Notes: a model not told the origin generated them from the sequence alone. A stretch of 40,737 nt of DNA from Hyphomicrobiaceae bacterium (GCA_020638035.1 JACKJI010000018.1:1-40737), one strand, 5' to 3'; numbered from the stretch's first letter, positions 1-8,367 are shown. Program-made: numbers and translations.

Positions 1-552
1 AAACATCACGTCCTGCTTGCCCCACTGGATCAGTTCCGTGGCATTGCCGATGCAGTGCGCGGAGGTCGAGCATGCCGACGAGATCGAGTAGTTGGTGCCC
101 TTGATGCGGAAGCTTGTCGCAAGAGCAGCACTCGGTCCGGAACACATCGCCTTGGGCACTTCGAACGGGCCGACCTTCTTGGGGTCCTTCTGGCGCGCCG
201 TGTCGGCTGCCCAGACAATGGCACGCGTGGAGGGACCGCCAGCGCCGACGATGATGCCGGTACGCTCGTTGACGACGTCAGTCTCTTCAAGGCCGGCGTC
301 GCGGATCGCCTGATCCATGGCGAGGTAGTTCCAGCCGACGCCTTCTTCCATGAAGCGCTTGGGCTTGCGCGGCACCTGGCTCGCCCAGTCGATATGCGGA
401 GCGCCATGGACCTGGCAGCGGAATCCCATCTCGGCGTACTTCTCTGCCTTGACGATCCCCGACTTGGCCTCACGCAGCGAGGCCACAACTTCCTGGGCGG
501 AGTTGCCGATGGAGGAGACGATACCCATCCCGGTGACGACGACTCGCCGCAT
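1..552 (-). CDS. fabB: Beta-ketoacyl-ACP synthase I, N-terminal part
   Basis: The gene runs leftward off the window edge; 184 codons are visible. FabB condenses malonyl-ACP with acyl-ACP in the cytoplasm and is the elongating enzyme that carries the cis-double bond forward in unsaturated fatty-acid synthesis. The protein opens with the thiolase-fold start MRRVVVTGMGIVSSIGNS and contains the nucleophile in SSACSTSAHCIGNA (Cys about residue 161). The ATG at 552 is preceded by an AGAAGGGG-like ribosome site. It lies 139 bp downstream of fabA in the same direction, the usual fabA-fabB pair. The catalytic His-His half is outside the window. FabB rather than FabF is chosen because of the fabA neighbour and the SACSTSAHC signature. 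Confidence 0.95.
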   Translation of the reverse strand, partial: MRRVVVTGMGIVSSIGNSAQEVVASLREAKSGIVKAEKYAEMGFRCQVHGAPHIDWASQVPRKPKRFMEEGVGWNYLAMDQAIRDAGLEETDVVNERTGIIVGAGGPSTRAIVWAADTARQKDPKKVGPFEVPKAMCSGPSAALATSFRIKGTNYSISSACSTSAHCIGNATELIQWGKQDVMF

Positions 553-603
553 GTCACAAGACCCCTTCTGCCCGCATTTCTTGTCGCCGATCGGCGACGG
601 TGA

Positions 604-621
604 GGTGCTCAATAAAGCACC
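604..621 (-). other. Small stem-loop between fabA and fabB
   Basis: GGTGCT / AGCACC form a 6-bp stem with a 6-nt loop in the 139-bp gap between fabA and fabB. There is no T-tract, so it is more likely a processing or attenuation structure than a full terminator. Function is a guess. Confidence 0.3.
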
Positions 622-691
622 ATCTGAAGCCTTATAGCGCAGCCGCCGGTTTCCGCTACCGCCGCCGCGCCGTTATGCCAGAGGTACAGAT

Positions 692-1222
692 CTAGCCGGC
701 AGCCGCATCCGGCTCGAATAGACCGACACGCATCTCGGTGGCTGTATATATCGGCACGCCATCAGCCAGCAGCGTCCCATCGGCGATGGCGAGCTTCAGC
801 TTGCGCAGGATCACGCGCTTGAGGTCGACAACGTACTCCACCTTTTTCGTGGTTTTGAGGACCATGTTGGTGAACTTGACCTCACCGACGCCGAGTGCGC
901 GTCCGCGACCGGGGGCGCCAAGCCATCCCAAATAGAAACCTGTCAACTGCCACAAGGCGTCGAGGCCGAGGCAGCCCGGCATCACTGGGTCGCCCTCGAA
1001 ATGGCAGTCGAAAAACCAGTTCAGGCGCTCGTTGCCCGCCACCTTCAACTCAGCCACGATCTGGCCTTTGCCGTGCGCTCCACCCTCCTCAGAGATATGA
1101 GCGATCCGGTCGAACATCAGCATCGGCGGCAGCGGCAGCTGGGCATTGCCGGGTCCGAACATACGGCCATGGCCGCACTCCAGCAGATCTTCGTACTCGA
1201 AGCTTGAACGACGTACAGTCAT
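692..1222 (-). CDS. fabA: 3-hydroxydecanoyl-ACP dehydratase/isomerase
   Basis: 176 aa, the normal FabA length. It dehydrates 3-hydroxydecanoyl-ACP and isomerises trans-2- to cis-3-decenoyl-ACP, the branch point to unsaturated fatty acids. The hot-dog fold active-site stretch is present: CHFEGDPVMPGCLGLDAL, with the catalytic His near residue 74 and Asp near 88, matching His70/Asp84 of the E. coli enzyme. The C-terminal strand region (EVKFTNMVLKTTKKVEY) is also typical. It is transcribed leftward, divergent from irr and ahead of fabB. Stop codon is TAG. Family identity is secure. Confidence 0.97.
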   Translation of the reverse strand: MTVRRSSFEYEDLLECGHGRMFGPGNAQLPLPPMLMFDRIAHISEEGGAHGKGQIVAELKVAGNERLNWFFDCHFEGDPVMPGCLGLDALWQLTGFYLGWLGAPGRGRALGVGEVKFTNMVLKTTKKVEYVVDLKRVILRKLKLAIADGTLLADGVPIYTATEMRVGLFEPDAAAG

Positions 1223-1551
1223 GGGCGTTTCAGGCTCCCCCCGGGGTCAATAAGTCCCACGCCCGCAGGCCGGCGAGCCCAGGCGTCCTCAGCGCTATCC
1301 TTCAAAAGGTAAAGACGGCCAGCGTCAAGCCGCATCACAACAGCCTGGGGACGGCGAGCTGCGGGCGTGGCGTTGCGGGAGCCGCGCAGGGTGCCTATAC
1401 TTACGGAGAATTTGCCGGTTGCGTCGCACGATCGTCCACTGAGGGCGGCGCACGCGGGCTGTTGTGCTTGGTCAGTGAAAACGAGGATCGGTGATCCGAT
1501 CGGGCGCGTGGCAATGCGCGCAGGGGGTCATTGGAGAGGAACGAGGCGCGG
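1223..1551. other. fabA-irr divergent intergenic region
   Basis: About 330 bp between the two divergent starts. It should hold both promoters. I see no convincing ICE-type Irr box, no structured RNA and no credible small gene; open frames here lack family similarity and are shadows of GC-rich codon bias. Confidence 0.5.
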
Positions 1552-1998
1552 ATGGATGGAACTCGTGATCGCCAGGATCTAGACGAGCCGATCGTAGTGG
1601 GAGACGAGATCACCCCACGGCTCCGGCGCGCGGGATTGCGGCCGACGCGTCAGCGCGTGGCGCTCGGGCAGTTGCTGTTCGGCTCGGGTGATCGCCATGT
1701 CACGGCGGAAGCCCTGCATGCCGAAGCGCTGTCGGCCGGCGAGCAGGTATCTCTCGCCACTGTCTACAATACTCTGCACCAGTTCAAACGTGCGGGGCTG
1801 TTGCGCGAGCTGGCGATCGACGGGGCGCGAGCCTACTTCGACACCAATACCTCCAATCACAACCACTTCTTCGTCGAGGAAGAGGGTGAGCTGATGGACA
1901 TCCACGGTCACGGGATCCGGGTCGATGGACTGCCTGAGCCGCCCGACGGCATGAAGATCTCTCACATTGATGTGGTCGTGCGCCTCGTCAAAGCCTGA
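1552..1998 (+). CDS. irr: Fur-family iron response regulator Irr
   Basis: 148 aa from the ATG at 1552, which has GAGG 6 nt upstream; an in-frame TTG at 1531 is less likely. Irr controls haem synthesis and iron-uptake genes in Hyphomicrobiales and is regulated by haem. Visible are the Fur winged-helix (TRQRVALGQLLF, then VSLATVYNTLHQFKRAGLL) and the Irr metal/haem segment with the His cluster SNHNHFF near residues 103-109, which distinguishes Irr from Fur, Zur and PerR. The N-terminal haem regulatory motif GCPWHD known from Bradyrhizobium Irr is absent, so this is the type that senses haem only through the His-rich region. The irr / fabA / fabB order is common in this bacterial order. Confidence 0.93.
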   Translation: MDGTRDRQDLDEPIVVGDEITPRLRRAGLRPTRQRVALGQLLFGSGDRHVTAEALHAEALSAGEQVSLATVYNTLHQFKRAGLLRELAIDGARAYFDTNTSNHNHFFVEEEGELMDIHGHGIRVDGLPEPPDGMKISHIDVVVRLVKA

Positions 1999-2103
1999 CG
2001 CCAGGCCAAATCCTCAGCGGCTTTGGGCCAGTGGCATAGAGGCCAGCGTGTGAAGCGCACTCACTTTGCGCGGAATTGCAACCGCGCTCCAACCCCATCT
2101 TCT

Positions 2104-2155
2104 GAGCATATTTTCATGCTGAATTGCGCCGTCTGGCGCACGCCGCTTGGCGGTG
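2104..2155. repeat. Degenerate REP-like palindromic repeat, copy C
   Basis: The sequence beginning GAGCATATTTTCATGCTGAA is a diverged copy of the 49-bp element at 11834-11882. The similarity extends upstream into a GGAATNGCA...CGCGCTC segment (about 2069-2087) that is shared with the flank of the 11834 copy. It lies between the converging irr and SH3 genes. Confidence 0.6.
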
Positions 2156-2174
2156 CCGGGCGCTTCGGCCCAGG

Positions 2175-2891
2175 TCACTTCAGGGTCTCGCGCTGGTAGA
2201 CGCCCCACAGCTTTCCCTGTTCGAGATATCCGCGGTAGTGCTCGATGGCGACGTAGCACCAAGTGCCATCGCATGACTGCACGTCGGCAATCACACCCGC
2301 CTCGATCATGGCGATTGCTGCCGCCCGCTCGCTGTCGCTGCGGCGGAGTTTGACCTGCGGTCGCGCTGCGCCGGTTTTCAGTTCCCACGGCAGCACCAGT
2401 GCCGTTCGTCGGCCGGATAGCAGCGAAGAGAGGATCCAGCCCGTGGTGCCCTCAGCGTCGCGTACCTTGCGCCAGGCTTCGAATTCCTCGATGACCTCGA
2501 CCGGCAGGCCGGCGCGGCGGTAGACCCACGCCGTCGGGTAGTCGAGGCCGGGGCCTTGGCGCAGGTTGACGCGATCGGATTTCAAGCTGACGAAACGTGG
2601 CAGAGGCAACCCACTGCCGCCGGTGCTCATGCCGGGGGTGCCTGTCGTTTGAGCGCTTGCCGGGTGCGCCAGCGCTATCCCGAGTGCCAGCATCAAGGCA
2701 CATACCCGCGCGATGCGGCGCGCCGTCTGACGCAGACCGATTTTCGATCCGAAGGCCTCGGATCGGCACTCCCGGATGCCTGTCGTTCCGCATTCAATTC
2801 GACGAACCAGTGACCGATTCGTCTGAATGTGCTTTCCCGCAGCACTGGCCCGCCGCGTCCTGTTGCGGGCTGCCGCGACGGCCGTCTCCAT
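2175..2891 (-). CDS. Periplasmic bacterial SH3-domain protein
   Basis: The C-terminal ~150 residues carry two bacterial SH3-like domains: the first has SDRVNLRQGPGLDYPTAW and TTGWILSSLLSGRRTALV, the second runs from PQVKLRRS to GYLEQGKLWGVYQRE, with a Cys pair in SCDGTWCYVAI. Such proteins are exported and usually bind or sense peptidoglycan. A hydrophobic segment ending AHPASAQ is a clear signal-peptide cleavage region. The start is uncertain: the ATG at 2891 (238 aa) places ~60 residues before the signal core, the next ATG (2693) leaves no positive n-region, and no ATG, GTG or TTG lies between. The upstream part overlaps an imperfect palindrome at 2789-2834. It is divergent from the hydroxyacid dehydrogenase. 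Confidence 0.75.
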   Translation of the reverse strand: METAVAAARNRTRRASAAGKHIQTNRSLVRRIECGTTGIRECRSEAFGSKIGLRQTARRIARVCALMLALGIALAHPASAQTTGTPGMSTGGSGLPLPRFVSLKSDRVNLRQGPGLDYPTAWVYRRAGLPVEVIEEFEAWRKVRDAEGTTGWILSSLLSGRRTALVLPWELKTGAARPQVKLRRSDSERAAAIAMIEAGVIADVQSCDGTWCYVAIEHYRGYLEQGKLWGVYQRETLK

Positions 2892-3133
2892 GCTGCTCAA
2901 TTCGTCTCCCGCTTCGTCGCCGCGACATATTGGCAAGGCTGCGCTCGTGTCATTGCAGTGCCAAGCCGCGCAGATGCCATCTTCGGCCATTCCGAGTCTA
3001 TTCGGTACTTTGTCATCGCCAAGGCCTTCTGTTAGACACGGGTGCAGCTCGCCCCAGGGGCCTGCCGACACGTGAGTCGGCGCATGGCCTCCCTATCTTA
3101 CAAAGAACAGGTCCGCCCGGAACGGAAGCCGAT

Positions 3134-4132
3134 ATGCCGCAAACCCAGAAGAAGCCCGTCGTCATCGTCACCCGCAAGTTGCCGGACGTCATCGAGACCC
3201 GCATGCGCGAGCTGTTCGACGCGCGTTTGAACGAGAACGATCATCCCATGTCGCAGGCCGAGCTGGTCGCGGCAGCCAAGGAGGCCGACGTCCTCGTGCC
3301 GACGGTGACGGACCGCATTGACCGCGCCGTGATCAGTCAGGCTGGTCCAAACCTGCGTCTCATCGCCAATTTCGGCACCGGTGTCGACAACATCGACCTC
3401 GATACGGCGCGTAACCGTGCGATCACGGTCACCAACACGCCGGGCGTCCTGACGGAGGACACTGCCGATATGACGATGGCGCTGATCCTTGCCGTTCCGC
3501 GCCGCCTCTCCGAAGCGACCAACTACCTCAAGGATCCCAGGACGCATTGGGCGGGCTGGTCGCCGACCTGGATGCTTGGCCACCGCATCTTCGGCAAACG
3601 GCTCGGCATCATCGGCATGGGTCGCATCGGACAGGCGGTCGCCCGCCGTGCCAAGGCGTTCGGCCTGCAGATCCACTATCACAATCGCCGTCGCGTCGCC
3701 GAGGATGTCGAGCGAGAACTCGAGGCGACCTACTGGGACAGCCTCGATCAGATGCTGGCGCGCATGGACATCATTTCGGTCAACTGCCCGCATACGCCTG
3801 CCACCTACCATTTGTTGTCGGCGCGCCGCCTGAAGCTGTTGAAGCCGACTGCCTATGTCGTCAACACGGCGCGTGGCGAAGTGATCGACGAGAACGAGCT
3901 GGCGCGTCTGGTCGAGCAGGATGCGATTGCGGGTGCGGGTCTCGACGTGTTCGAGCACGAGCCGGCGATCAATCCGAAGCTGCTGGCGTCGGACCGCGTC
4001 GTTGCTCTACCTCACATGGGCTCGGCAACGATCGAAGGACGCGTCGACATGGGCGAGAAGGTGATCATCAACATCAAGACCTTCTTCGACGGTCACGCCC
4101 CGCCCGATCGCGTGCATCCAGCGATGTTCTGA
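3134..4132 (+). CDS. D-2-hydroxyacid dehydrogenase (glyoxylate/hydroxypyruvate reductase type)
   Basis: 332 aa, standard length. NAD(P)H-dependent reduction of 2-oxoacids such as glyoxylate or hydroxypyruvate to D-2-hydroxyacids. The order is right: N-terminal substrate domain with FGTGVDNIDLD, Rossmann loop GMGRIGQAVARRA at 161-173, and the catalytic triad Arg in NTARGEV (247), Glu in DVFEHEP (about 276) and His in LPHMGSAT (294). The start at 3134 is chosen because the conserved protein begins there; the frame is open for 500 bp upstream only by GC bias. Exact substrate is not decidable; gluconate-2-dehydrogenase-like activity is an alternative. A strong hairpin follows the stop. Confidence 0.92.
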   Translation: MPQTQKKPVVIVTRKLPDVIETRMRELFDARLNENDHPMSQAELVAAAKEADVLVPTVTDRIDRAVISQAGPNLRLIANFGTGVDNIDLDTARNRAITVTNTPGVLTEDTADMTMALILAVPRRLSEATNYLKDPRTHWAGWSPTWMLGHRIFGKRLGIIGMGRIGQAVARRAKAFGLQIHYHNRRRVAEDVERELEATYWDSLDQMLARMDIISVNCPHTPATYHLLSARRLKLLKPTAYVVNTARGEVIDENELARLVEQDAIAGAGLDVFEHEPAINPKLLASDRVVALPHMGSATIEGRVDMGEKVIINIKTFFDGHAPPDRVHPAMF

Positions 4133-4150
4133 GCGCGACTGCACCACAAC

Positions 4151-4200
4151 GTGTGCGCTGTTCCTCTCGGAACAGCGGCACGCACACGCTCCTGATTAGA
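4151..4200 (+). terminator. Rho-independent-type terminator after hydroxyacid dehydrogenase
   Basis: GTGTGCGCTGTTCC pairs with GGAACAGCG...GCACAC around a TCTC loop (about 4151-4187), followed by a T-containing tract (GATTTTTG). It directly follows the dehydrogenase stop. Confidence 0.7.
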
Positions 4201-4266
4201 TTTTTGTGACGGCGCACGAATTGAACCGTGCATCCGCCGCTACATGGATCAACAACAGGAGCATCA

Positions 4267-4452
4267 ATGATCAAGATCTTCGTTCGCGCTGTGCCGGTTG
4301 CGGCACTGACACTGCTGACGTTCGCCTCTGGTATGGTCGCGGTGAGCGACGGCGCCGAGGCTTGTCGTCGTCTGCCTGGCCCAGGCTTTCGTTTCGACTG
4401 TTCGACGATGTCGACGCCCAGGCCCGATAAGCCGAACCAGCAGAAGAAGTGA
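4267..4452 (+). CDS. Small secreted protein, 61 aa
   Basis: Unknown function. The ATG at 4267 has AGGAG 6 nt upstream, so the start is well supported. The product begins MIKIFVRAVPVAALTLLTFA, a clean n- and h-region for a signal peptide of about 30 residues, with cleavage expected after the SDGAEA region. The mature part is only ~30 residues, with two cysteines (ACRRLPGPG and FDCSTM) and a Pro/Lys-rich tail. It is monocistronic: a terminator hairpin stands before it and another after it. I recognise no family. Confidence 0.7.
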   Translation: MIKIFVRAVPVAALTLLTFASGMVAVSDGAEACRRLPGPGFRFDCSTMSTPRPDKPNQQKK

Positions 4453-4462
4453 CATCGTCATG

Positions 4463-4494
4463 CATCGCCGGCGCTCCAGCGGAGTGCCGGCGAT
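4463..4494 (+). terminator. Strong hairpin terminator
   Basis: CATCGCCGGC...CTCC and GGAG...GCCGGCGATG pair around an AGC loop directly after the small secreted gene. Only a weak T-tract follows. It is likely the 3' end of that transcript. Confidence 0.6.
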
Positions 4495-4792
4495 GTCGTG
4501 TCCGCGCGTCGTCGCGTTCTCCTTCTTTCCAGTCGCGATGCGTCGCTATGCTCGGCCATGCCTTATCCATATTTAATAACCTCATGATTATACGAATAAA
4601 AAATCCTTGAATTGACCATGCTTCGGCCACGCCTGCGTCACGCGACGCGGCGAACTTCGCTCCTGGCGGTCACGCGATGTGATCCTATGGGGGAGGTGCT
4701 TCGTAATCCGCGTCACACCGGCTGGGGGCAGTCACGCGCAGGCAATGCGCCAAGGACTGAGGAGCCGGTGCGGCGTCATCAGGGAGCACTCT
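4495..4792. other. Intergenic region upstream of beta-barrel gene
   Basis: About 300 bp. It includes an AT-rich patch at 4562-4612 (TATTTAATAACCTCATGATT and following), the most likely promoter area for the outer-membrane gene. No gene is recognisable. Confidence 0.4.
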
Positions 4793-5536
4793 ATGAAACG
4801 GTTTTCAAAAGGCGTCTTTGGCGCACTGTTTGTGCTGTCCTATTCGACGGTCGCGTTCATGACCGTGACTGCGGCCTATGCGGCCGATCTCAAAGGCAAG
4901 CCGAAGGCAAAGCGAACGGCTGTCGCCGAGCCGTATTACGAGCCAGCTCCGCCGGCCATCTGGCAAGGGCTCTATTGGGGCGCCAGCATTGGCTACGGCT
5001 GGGGAACCTCGGAGCAGTACTATGATCGCGCCGGGGATCACGGAACGGCATCGACGGATCCCTCCGGTCCGCTCGGCGCGTTGACGGTTGGATACAATTA
5101 CATGTGGTCGCCGCGCGTTCTGCTGGGCGTTGAGGCGGATCTTGGTCTGATGAATGTCAGTGCAGACGACAAGGTCGTCTTTGATGGACACATCTACAAG
5201 ACGTCGTTCGGTCCCTTTTGGGGCACGCTGCGCGGTCGTGTCGGCTGGCAGATGGACCGGGCGCTGGTCTACGCGACGGGTGGCTGGGCGTTCATGGACG
5301 TTGACGAGGTCTCGATCGGCAATACGCCAGGCGAGACGGCGCGCAACGAAGACTGGCGGTCTGGTTGGGTGCTCGGCGCCGGTGTCGAATACGCTTTGAT
5401 GCCCGGTGTGACGGGCAAGGTCGAATACCTGCACATGGATTTCGGCAGCTATGACGGCTACTCGTCCAACCGGGAAGCCTATTCGTTCGACAACCGCGTG
5501 GACCTCATCCGAACCGGGCTCAACTTCAAGTTCTAG
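4793..5536 (+). CDS. Outer-membrane beta-barrel protein (Omp31/OmpA-like porin family)
   Basis: 247 aa. The start ATG 4793 has AGGGAG upstream; the frame is open further 5' but the signal peptide begins here (MKRFSKGVFGALFVLSYS, cleavage near TAAYAAD). The mature protein shows alternating amphipathic strands typical of an 8-stranded barrel: WQGLYWGASIGYGWG, LGALTVGYNYM, RVLLGVEADLGL, FWGTLRGRVGW, ALVYATGGWAF, WVLGAGVEYAL, GKVEYLHMDFG. It ends in the LNFKF signature with terminal Phe recognised by the BAM machinery. Related alphaproteobacterial proteins are abundant surface antigens or small pores. The stop codon TAG is also the edge of a palindromic repeat. Confidence 0.9.
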   Translation: MKRFSKGVFGALFVLSYSTVAFMTVTAAYAADLKGKPKAKRTAVAEPYYEPAPPAIWQGLYWGASIGYGWGTSEQYYDRAGDHGTASTDPSGPLGALTVGYNYMWSPRVLLGVEADLGLMNVSADDKVVFDGHIYKTSFGPFWGTLRGRVGWQMDRALVYATGGWAFMDVDEVSIGNTPGETARNEDWRSGWVLGAGVEYALMPGVTGKVEYLHMDFGSYDGYSSNREAYSFDNRVDLIRTGLNFKF

Positions 5537-5583
5537 AGCCTGTCAGCTGAAGTGCGCAGCGGTTCAGCGTGAAAAACATGCTC
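5536..5583. repeat. REP-like palindromic repeat, copy A
   Basis: Starts in the stop codon of the porin gene. A 42-nt core from AGCTGAAGTGCGCAGCGG through AAAAACATGCTCCAA is identical to the reverse complement of the copy at 11834-11882. The inner arms GCTGAA/TTCAGC and outer arms near GAGC...CATGCTC can fold into a stem. Confidence 0.85.
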
Positions 5584-5710
5584 CAATCAGGTGCGATCGT
5601 CGCAAGACCGTAAGAGGGCGTTGTGTGCGGCGGGGCGTTCTTGCGTCCCGTCCGTGCACGTTCTGGCGAACGTCTCGCGTTCAACCCAGCGAGCACGCTT
5701 GAGTGCGCTC

Positions 5711-6544
5711 TCAAGCGCTGGCGCAGGCCGCGGCTGGCGCAGTTCCGGCATGGATCGAAAGATCGCGGATCATGGGATTGTGCCCTGACAGAGCGTTGTC
5801 GGGGTCCCAGGCGATGCGCACGCTCTCGAAGCGGCCGCCCTTGGCATCGTAGATGAGAAGGCGGCCAGCGAGGCTGTCGCCCGCGCCGGTGATCTCTTTG
5901 AGTACCTCGGTTGCTTGCAGTGTGCCGACGACGCCAACGACGGCGCCAAGCACGCCGACTTCGGCGCAGTTGGCGACCGTCCCCGGCGGTGGCGCCTCCG
6001 GGAAGATGCAGCGATAGGTCGGATACGGGTTGCCATCCGGTCCGCTGAGGTGGGGCTTGAAGGTTGTCACGTAGCCGTCGAACGGTCCGACTGCCGCGAA
6101 GACGAGCGTGCGCTTGGCGAAATAGCACGCATCAGAGACCAGATAGCGCGTGGCGAAATTATCGGAGCCGTCGCAGATGATGTCGTAGCGGGCGATCAAG
6201 TCGAGCGCGTTGGCGGCATCGAGCCGCGCATTGTGCGTCTCCACCGCGACGTGCGGGTTGAGGCGCGCGATCATTTCTTTGGCGCTGTCGACCTTTGGCC
6301 GGCCGACATGGGCGGTATCGTGCACGATCTGCCGTTGCAGGTTGTCGAGCGAGACCACATCGTCATCGATGACGCCGAGCGTGCCGACGCCGGCTGCGGC
6401 GAGATACATCAGCAGCGGCGAGCCAAGACCGCCGGCACCGATGACGAGCACGCGCGCCGCCTTCAGTTTCTGCTGGCCCTCGCCGCCCACCTCCTTGAGC
6501 ACGAGGTGGCGCTTGTAGCGCTGGATCTCTTCGGCGGTGAGCAT
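5711..6544 (-). CDS. moeB: HesA/MoeB/ThiF-family adenylyltransferase (E1-like)
   Basis: 277 aa from ATG 6544; a TTG at 6559 is the alternative. These enzymes adenylate the C-terminal Gly of a ThiS/MoaD-like sulfur carrier so that it can be thiocarboxylated. Visible: nucleotide-binding GAGGLGSPLL (36-45), the DDDVVSLDNLQRQ segment, Mg/ATP aspartates in CDGSDNFATRY, and the candidate catalytic Cys in TYRCIF (about 179). The two CxxC zinc pairs of E. coli MoeB are missing. No C-terminal rhodanese domain is present. It follows cysK by ~35 bp and is probably co-transcribed, which hints at sulfur-transfer work, but a thiamine or molybdopterin role is equally possible. Confidence 0.85.
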   Translation of the reverse strand: MLTAEEIQRYKRHLVLKEVGGEGQQKLKAARVLVIGAGGLGSPLLMYLAAAGVGTLGVIDDDVVSLDNLQRQIVHDTAHVGRPKVDSAKEMIARLNPHVAVETHNARLDAANALDLIARYDIICDGSDNFATRYLVSDACYFAKRTLVFAAVGPFDGYVTTFKPHLSGPDGNPYPTYRCIFPEAPPPGTVANCAEVGVLGAVVGVVGTLQATEVLKEITGAGDSLAGRLLIYDAKGGRFESVRIAWDPDNALSGHNPMIRDLSIHAGTAPAAACASA

Positions 6545-6579
6545 TACGAAGCTCTGCAACTGAGGCCGGCAGGCGCTCG

Positions 6580-7578
6580 TCAGGTCGCGGCCGGCGTGGC
6601 GAACAGATCGGTCGACATGTAGCGATCGGCGGCGGAGGGCGCAAACGTCACGATGGTCTTGCCGGCCATGTCGTCACGTGCGGCGACTGTCAGCGCGGCG
6701 GCGACGTTGGCACCCGTCGAGATGCCGCCGGGAATGCCCTCCATGCGCGCGAGCAGGCGCGAGACCTCGAATGCCATCTCGTTGGGCACCGTGACGATCT
6801 CGTCGATCAGGCTGCCGTCGAGAATCGAAGGCACGAAGCCGGCGCCAATGCCCTGGATCTTGTGCGGACCTTTTTCGCCCTTCGACAGCATGGGGCTGGC
6901 GGTCGGCTCCACGGCAATCACCTTGATGTCCGGATTGCGTGCCTTGAGCACGCGACCGCAGCCGGTCAGCGTGCCGCCTGTGCCCACGCCGACGACGATC
7001 GCGTCGACCTTGCCGCCGGTGTCGGCCCAGATCTCCTCCGCCGTCGTCTTCTCATGCACCAAGGGGTTTGCCGGATTGTCGAACTGTGCCGGGATGACGG
7101 CGCCGGGCATCGAGGCGGCCAGCTCGTCAGCCTTCTTCAGTGCGCCGCTCATGCCTTCCGGGGCCGGCGTCAACACCAGCTCGGCGCCGAGATGGGTGAG
7201 GATCTTGCGCCGTTCGAGCGACATCGATTCGGGCATCACCAGAATCAGCCGGTATCCGCGCGCCGCGGCGACGAAAGCAAGGGCGATGCCGGTGTTGCCC
7301 GAGGTCGGTTCGATCAGCGTCGTTTCGCCAGGCTTGATCCGCCCCATGGTCTCGAGCGTGTCGATCATCGAGACGCCGATGCGATCCTTCACGCTCGACA
7401 GCGGGTTGAAGAATTCCAGCTTCAACAGCACCTGCGCTTTGGCATTGGCGGCTTCGGCAACCTTGCCGAGCTTGACGAGCGGCGTCTGTCCAATCGTCTC
7501 GGTGATGTTGTCGTACACGCGGCCGCGCCCCCAGGATCGCGTTGCGGCGAGCGTCTTGATTTCGGGCATGTCGTTCAT
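6580..7578 (-). CDS. cysK: Cysteine synthase A (O-acetylserine sulfhydrylase)
   Basis: 332 aa, PLP-dependent beta-replacement enzyme making cysteine from O-acetylserine and sulfide. The PLP lysine lies in PLSSVKDRIG (Lys64), the substrate loop PTSGNTGIAL at 91-100, the phosphate-binding VGVGTGGTLTGCG, and the C-terminal PSAADRYMSTDLF in place of the more common SGERYLST. The start at 7578 (MNDMPEIKTL) is chosen because homologous sequence begins soon after; the open frame upstream has no similarity. It is first gene of a leftward pair with the MoeB/HesA gene. Confidence 0.95.
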   Translation of the reverse strand: MNDMPEIKTLAATRSWGRGRVYDNITETIGQTPLVKLGKVAEAANAKAQVLLKLEFFNPLSSVKDRIGVSMIDTLETMGRIKPGETTLIEPTSGNTGIALAFVAAARGYRLILVMPESMSLERRKILTHLGAELVLTPAPEGMSGALKKADELAASMPGAVIPAQFDNPANPLVHEKTTAEEIWADTGGKVDAIVVGVGTGGTLTGCGRVLKARNPDIKVIAVEPTASPMLSKGEKGPHKIQGIGAGFVPSILDGSLIDEIVTVPNEMAFEVSRLLARMEGIPGGISTGANVAAALTVAARDDMAGKTIVTFAPSAADRYMSTDLFATPAAT

Positions 7579-7755
7579 GGCGCGGACCTTTGATCGTAGT
7601 CGTCGTTCGTGGCAGGGCCATAGGCCCCCTTTCCGGGCTTTGTCGCAGCATTTTGCCTGCGCCACAAGGCACGGGGCCGTGCGAGCGGCACGATGCATGG
7701 CATAATTTCGTAGGGTTACGGTCGGGCGTGGCCCGGAACCGATGTGCCGCCGTGT

Positions 7756-8367
7756 TCAGGTTTTTGTCGTCGGCCGGCGGCGCGGTGCAGCCTTGCGCTT
7801 GCCGGGCTTGGCCGGTGTACCGGTCCGTGTGGCCCCATCCGGTGCCTTCTTGCGCGGCTTGCCGGGCGACTTGCTCATTGCACGCCCGGTGGCCTGCTTT
7901 GCCTGCGTGCCGGTCGAGCCGAACCCTCCAGCGCCGCGGCTCGTCCGGGTCGCAACCACGTTCTCGCGCAGCTTCACGTGTACAACGCTAGCGACGACGA
8001 GCTGGGCGATCCGCTCACCGCGGCGGATGACGAACGTATCCGCGCCGAGATTGATGAGCAGAACCTTCACCTCGCCACGATAGTCGCTGTCGATAGTGCC
8101 GGGTGAATTGAGCACTGTGACACCGTGCTTCAAGGCAAGGCCCGAGCGTGGTCGTACCTGAGCTTCCGTGCCCTTCGCCAGCTCCAGCACGAGACCGGTC
8201 GGCACCAGCGCCCGTTGCCCGGGAGCCAGCGTCATGGGGGCGTCCTGCTCAACCGCGGCGACGAGGTCGAGCCCGGCTGCCTCGTCGGACTGATAGGCCG
8301 GCAGCGGTAGCCCGTGCGCATGGGAAAGTCGAACGACGCCGACGGTGGGAGACCTGCTGCGCGTCAT
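7756..8367 (-). CDS. dut: dUTP diphosphatase with basic C-terminal tail
   Basis: 203 aa. Trimeric dUTPase hydrolyses dUTP to dUMP and PPi, keeping uracil out of DNA and feeding dTMP synthesis. All five motifs are in order: AGLDLVA (31-37), RSGLALKHG (74-82), GTIDSDYRGEV (90-100), RRGERIAQLV (115-124) and the C-terminal RGAGGFGSTG (144-153). A normal enzyme would stop about here; this one goes on for ~50 residues rich in Lys, Arg, Pro, Thr and Gly (AMSKSPGKPRKKAPDG, KPGKRKAAPRRRP), resembling a nucleic-acid-binding tail. Its ATG overlaps the coaBC stop (ATGA), so the two are translationally coupled. Confidence 0.95.
   Translation of the reverse strand: MTRSRSPTVGVVRLSHAHGLPLPAYQSDEAAGLDLVAAVEQDAPMTLAPGQRALVPTGLVLELAKGTEAQVRPRSGLALKHGVTVLNSPGTIDSDYRGEVKVLLINLGADTFVIRRGERIAQLVVASVVHVKLRENVVATRTSRGAGGFGSTGTQAKQATGRAMSKSPGKPRKKAPDGATRTGTPAKPGKRKAAPRRRPTTKT

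Noticed and set aside
2597..3133. N-terminal extension of the hydroxyacid dehydrogenase
   Set aside because: Frame is open only by GC bias; it overlaps the opposite-strand SH3 gene and has no family similarity.
6653..7705. 350-codon open frame antisense to cysK
   Set aside because: Ser/Pro-rich shadow of a well-supported cysK gene.
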